DNA from: Thiemannella venezuelensis
Lineage (GTDB): Bacteria; Actinomycetota; Actinomycetes; Streptosporangiales; Streptosporangiaceae
Reading direction: 5' to 3'
Length of the DNA stretch: 39,243 bases
NCBI RefSeq assembly: GCF_014203605.1
Contig: NZ_JACHJJ010000041.1
Coordinates: 1 to 39,243 of the forward strand
Part shown: one piece after another, positions 38,051 to 39,243 of the stretch
Position numbering within the stretch: the first letter of the stretch is position 1
Layout: every line of letters starts with the position of its first letter
Program-made: the position numbers and the translations under genes
Notes under the pieces: model-generated
What the model saw: only the letters and a program-made list of their open reading frames with translations
Told to the model about the DNA's origin: nothing
Database searches by the model: none

Positions 38051-38368
38051 CTACTTGCTGGCCGAAGCACCAGCGGGCTTGATGTCAACCGCGCGGAAGG
38101 CCACGCCGTTGCGACCGTTGGTCGCCCAAGGCAGAGCCTCCAGCTTGAACAGGGCGACCTGAGAACCAACGATCACCGTAGGCTTCTCACCAGCCGTGGT
38201 GACGTTGATCATCTCGCCGCCCGTCTCGTCCAGCGCCATGACCTGCGTGACCCACATCGGTCGGCCGGTCTCCCGCTCGGACTTCTGACGCCCGTTCTGG
38301 TCAGCCTTCTCGACCGCTTCCTTCGTCACCATGAACGTCTTGCCGGTGACGTCGACGAAGAGCTTCAC
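38051..38368 (-). CDS. Small AICE protein, possibly Pra-like
   Basis: A 105-residue protein. A stretch ETGRPMWVTQVMALDETGGE, then a VIVGSQVALFKLEALPW strand pair and an AFRAVDIKPA ending, recall the replication/integration/excision activator Pra group of AICEs, but the similarity is judged by eye and is weak. Start GTG 38368 follows GGAGGTGA at proper spacing. It is the first gene of the long minus-strand set and is divergent from the XRE regulator, a good position for an activator or early gene. Confidence 0.5.
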   Translation of the reverse strand: MKLFVDVTGKTFMVTKEAVEKADQNGRQKSERETGRPMWVTQVMALDETGGEMINVTTAGEKPTVIVGSQVALFKLEALPWATNGRNGVAFRAVDIKPAGASASK

Positions 38369-38476
38369 AGAGCTCACCTCCGAATCGAGGGCCGCACCCC
38401 TGTGGTGCGAACTCCCTGTGAACCCCATGACAGCTGGAAACGAAGAAACGCGACAGCAGACAATTCCCAACAGGAC

Positions 38477-38493
38477 TTAACCTCCGTTGTTAA
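38477..38493. promoter_or_regulatory. Operator candidate in the divergent AICE control region
   Basis: TTAAC-N7-GTTAA, a perfect inverted repeat in an AT-rich patch of the gap 38369-38573, between the Pra-like gene and the XRE regulator gene. Probable control point of the element. Confidence 0.5.
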
Positions 38494-38573
38494 CCCATGC
38501 GCGACCAGCCAGTTATGAGGCATGATGGAGTTCTCTGCTCTAACATCATTAAGCCGAGCCGCTGCGAGGTTCG

Positions 38574-39182
38574 ATGGAAGATCGAAACTTGCTCAAGCAA
38601 GCTAGGAAACGACGCAAGTGGTCTCAGGAACAGGCGATTGTTCGTTTCGAGCAGATCGGGCACAGGCTGAAGATCGACGTACCGTCCCGATCTAGTCTGC
38701 GGACCCTGTTCTCGATGTTTGAGAACAACCGCCGCGAAGTGCCCGCTGCTTATCGGCCGATCTTCTGTGAGCTGTACCGTGCTCCCGAAGAAGATCTAGG
38801 TCTTGCCGTTAAGTCGGGGGTCGTGGTGCCCGCCCTCACTGCGCTGCCACGTGCTCTGCCGGGAGCGCCTTCACCCGAGGTGATCACGTACCTGTCGAAC
38901 ATCCTCACCGAGCACATTCGAGCTGATACGCTCCTCGGCCCTCTCTATCTGGTGCCCGCTGTGCAGGCTCAGCTACCGCTCATAGATCGCCTGGTGCAAT
39001 CGGCTCGTGGAGGAGACCGGCGGCACGTGCTGGATGTCGCCACAGAGTTCGCCGAATTCTGTGGCTGGCTCTATCAGGACTCCGGTGACTATGAATGCGC
39101 GATGACCTGGACTAATCAAGCACTCGATTACGCCCAGGAACTGGCTGACCTGGATGACTCAGGGGATGGCCGTCCCTCCTGA
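38574..39182 (+). CDS. XRE-family regulator, apparently C-terminally shortened
   Basis: A 202-residue protein. The N-terminal HTH (LLKQARKRRKWSQEQAIVRFEQIGHRL ... LRTLFSMFENNRREVPAAYRPIFCELY) is of the type found in large actinomycete XRE regulators. A helical TPR-like segment follows (FAEFCGWLYQDSGDYECAMTWTNQALDYAQEL). Relatives usually continue through several more repeats to about 400 residues; here the frame stops soon after, with a DDSGDGRPS ending. Neither other forward frame continues far. It may be a natural short regulator or a decayed one. GAGG precedes ATG 38574. Confidence 0.72.
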   Translation: MEDRNLLKQARKRRKWSQEQAIVRFEQIGHRLKIDVPSRSSLRTLFSMFENNRREVPAAYRPIFCELYRAPEEDLGLAVKSGVVVPALTALPRALPGAPSPEVITYLSNILTEHIRADTLLGPLYLVPAVQAQLPLIDRLVQSARGGDRRHVLDVATEFAEFCGWLYQDSGDYECAMTWTNQALDYAQELADLDDSGDGRPS

Positions 39183-39243
39183 AGGCTTTCGGCTGATGGA
39201 GGTTTCCGCCTGATCGTCCCGTTCGCCGTGGCGGGTGGTACGG

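Larger units (their letters stand above)
29188..39243 (-). mobile_element. Actinomycete integrative and conjugative element (AICE), left part
   Basis: A block of phage/plasmid-type genes starts at the tRNA-Val(CAC) 3' end: integrase, excisionase, RepSA-like initiator, DUF2637 protein, small zinc and RRQRL proteins, FtsK-type transfer ATPase, membrane protein, Pra-like protein and XRE regulator. Gene content and order follow pSAM2-like elements. Base composition is visibly less GC-rich toward the right end. A second copy of the tRNA 3' end is not in the window, so the right boundary is outside it. Confidence 0.88.

Noticed and set aside
37948-38169. 73-codon minus-strand frame overlapping the Pra-like gene
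   Set aside because: No ribosome binding site; composition unlike neighbouring proteins and it overlaps a better-supported gene.
39162-39220. Continuation of the XRE regulator in another frame
   Set aside because: The alternative frame after about 39150 reaches a stop within some 20 codons and does not look like the missing TPR repeats, so a simple frameshift is not supported.

Overview
The window is high-GC actinomycete DNA. It has GTG and TTG starts, tightly overlapping genes, hairpin terminators without clear U-tracts, an SsgB-type sporulation protein, and a tRNA Gly-Cys-Val cluster. A sporulating actinomycete, for example of the Streptosporangiales or Streptomyces-like groups, fits best; the genus cannot be fixed from the sequence. 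About 29 kb is chromosome. From about 29.2 kb to the right edge lies the left part of an integrative and conjugative element of the pSAM2/AICE type, inserted next to a tRNA-Val(CAC) gene.

Layout, 1-7.2 kb: the end of a NarL-family two-component pair, an APH-fold kinase, a YgiN-like monooxygenase divergent from a MocR/PdxR-type regulator, and a small secreted cysteine-containing protein. A large TPR protein follows, preceded on its own strand by a previously unremarked 24-codon ORF with a strong ribosome binding site, a promoter-like sequence and an intervening hairpin. 7.3-11.9 kb: agmatine deiminase, a 16-bp minisatellite, a divergent two-gene urease (UreC plus fused gamma/beta subunits, with no maturation genes here) and a divergent TetR gene with a palindromic operator candidate. 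11.9-17 kb: an RND exporter divergent from a second NarL-type two-component pair. 17-21.8 kb: a two-domain VOC protein, a membrane diguanylate cyclase, three tRNAs and histidine ammonia-lyase. 21.8-26 kb: a dehydrogenase-RidA fusion divergent from a LysR regulator, followed by pabB-like and pabC-like genes. 26-28.7 kb: divergent LVIVD-repeat and DUF305 lipoprotein genes, then ssgB.

The mobile element: next to the tRNA-Val(CAC) 3' end come a tyrosine integrase, an excisionase and a RepSA-like HUH initiator. A DUF2637 membrane protein and a run of very small, translationally coupled zinc-ribbon, RRQRL-motif and HTH genes follow. Beyond them are a short FtsK/TraB-type ATPase, a separate four-helix membrane protein, further small genes, a repeat region resembling a clt or iteron locus, a Pra-like protein and a divergent, apparently C-terminally shortened XRE regulator. 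All but the last are on the minus strand and probably transcribed toward the tRNA. No second att copy is visible, so the element runs past the window.

How the parts may work together: the agmatine deiminase and the odd urease could form a short nitrogen-scavenging route, because the deiminase product N-carbamoylputrescine is a substituted urea. The histidase, RidA fusion and Pab genes are separate amino-acid and folate functions. The most system-like unexplained item is the peptide-hairpin-TPR unit.
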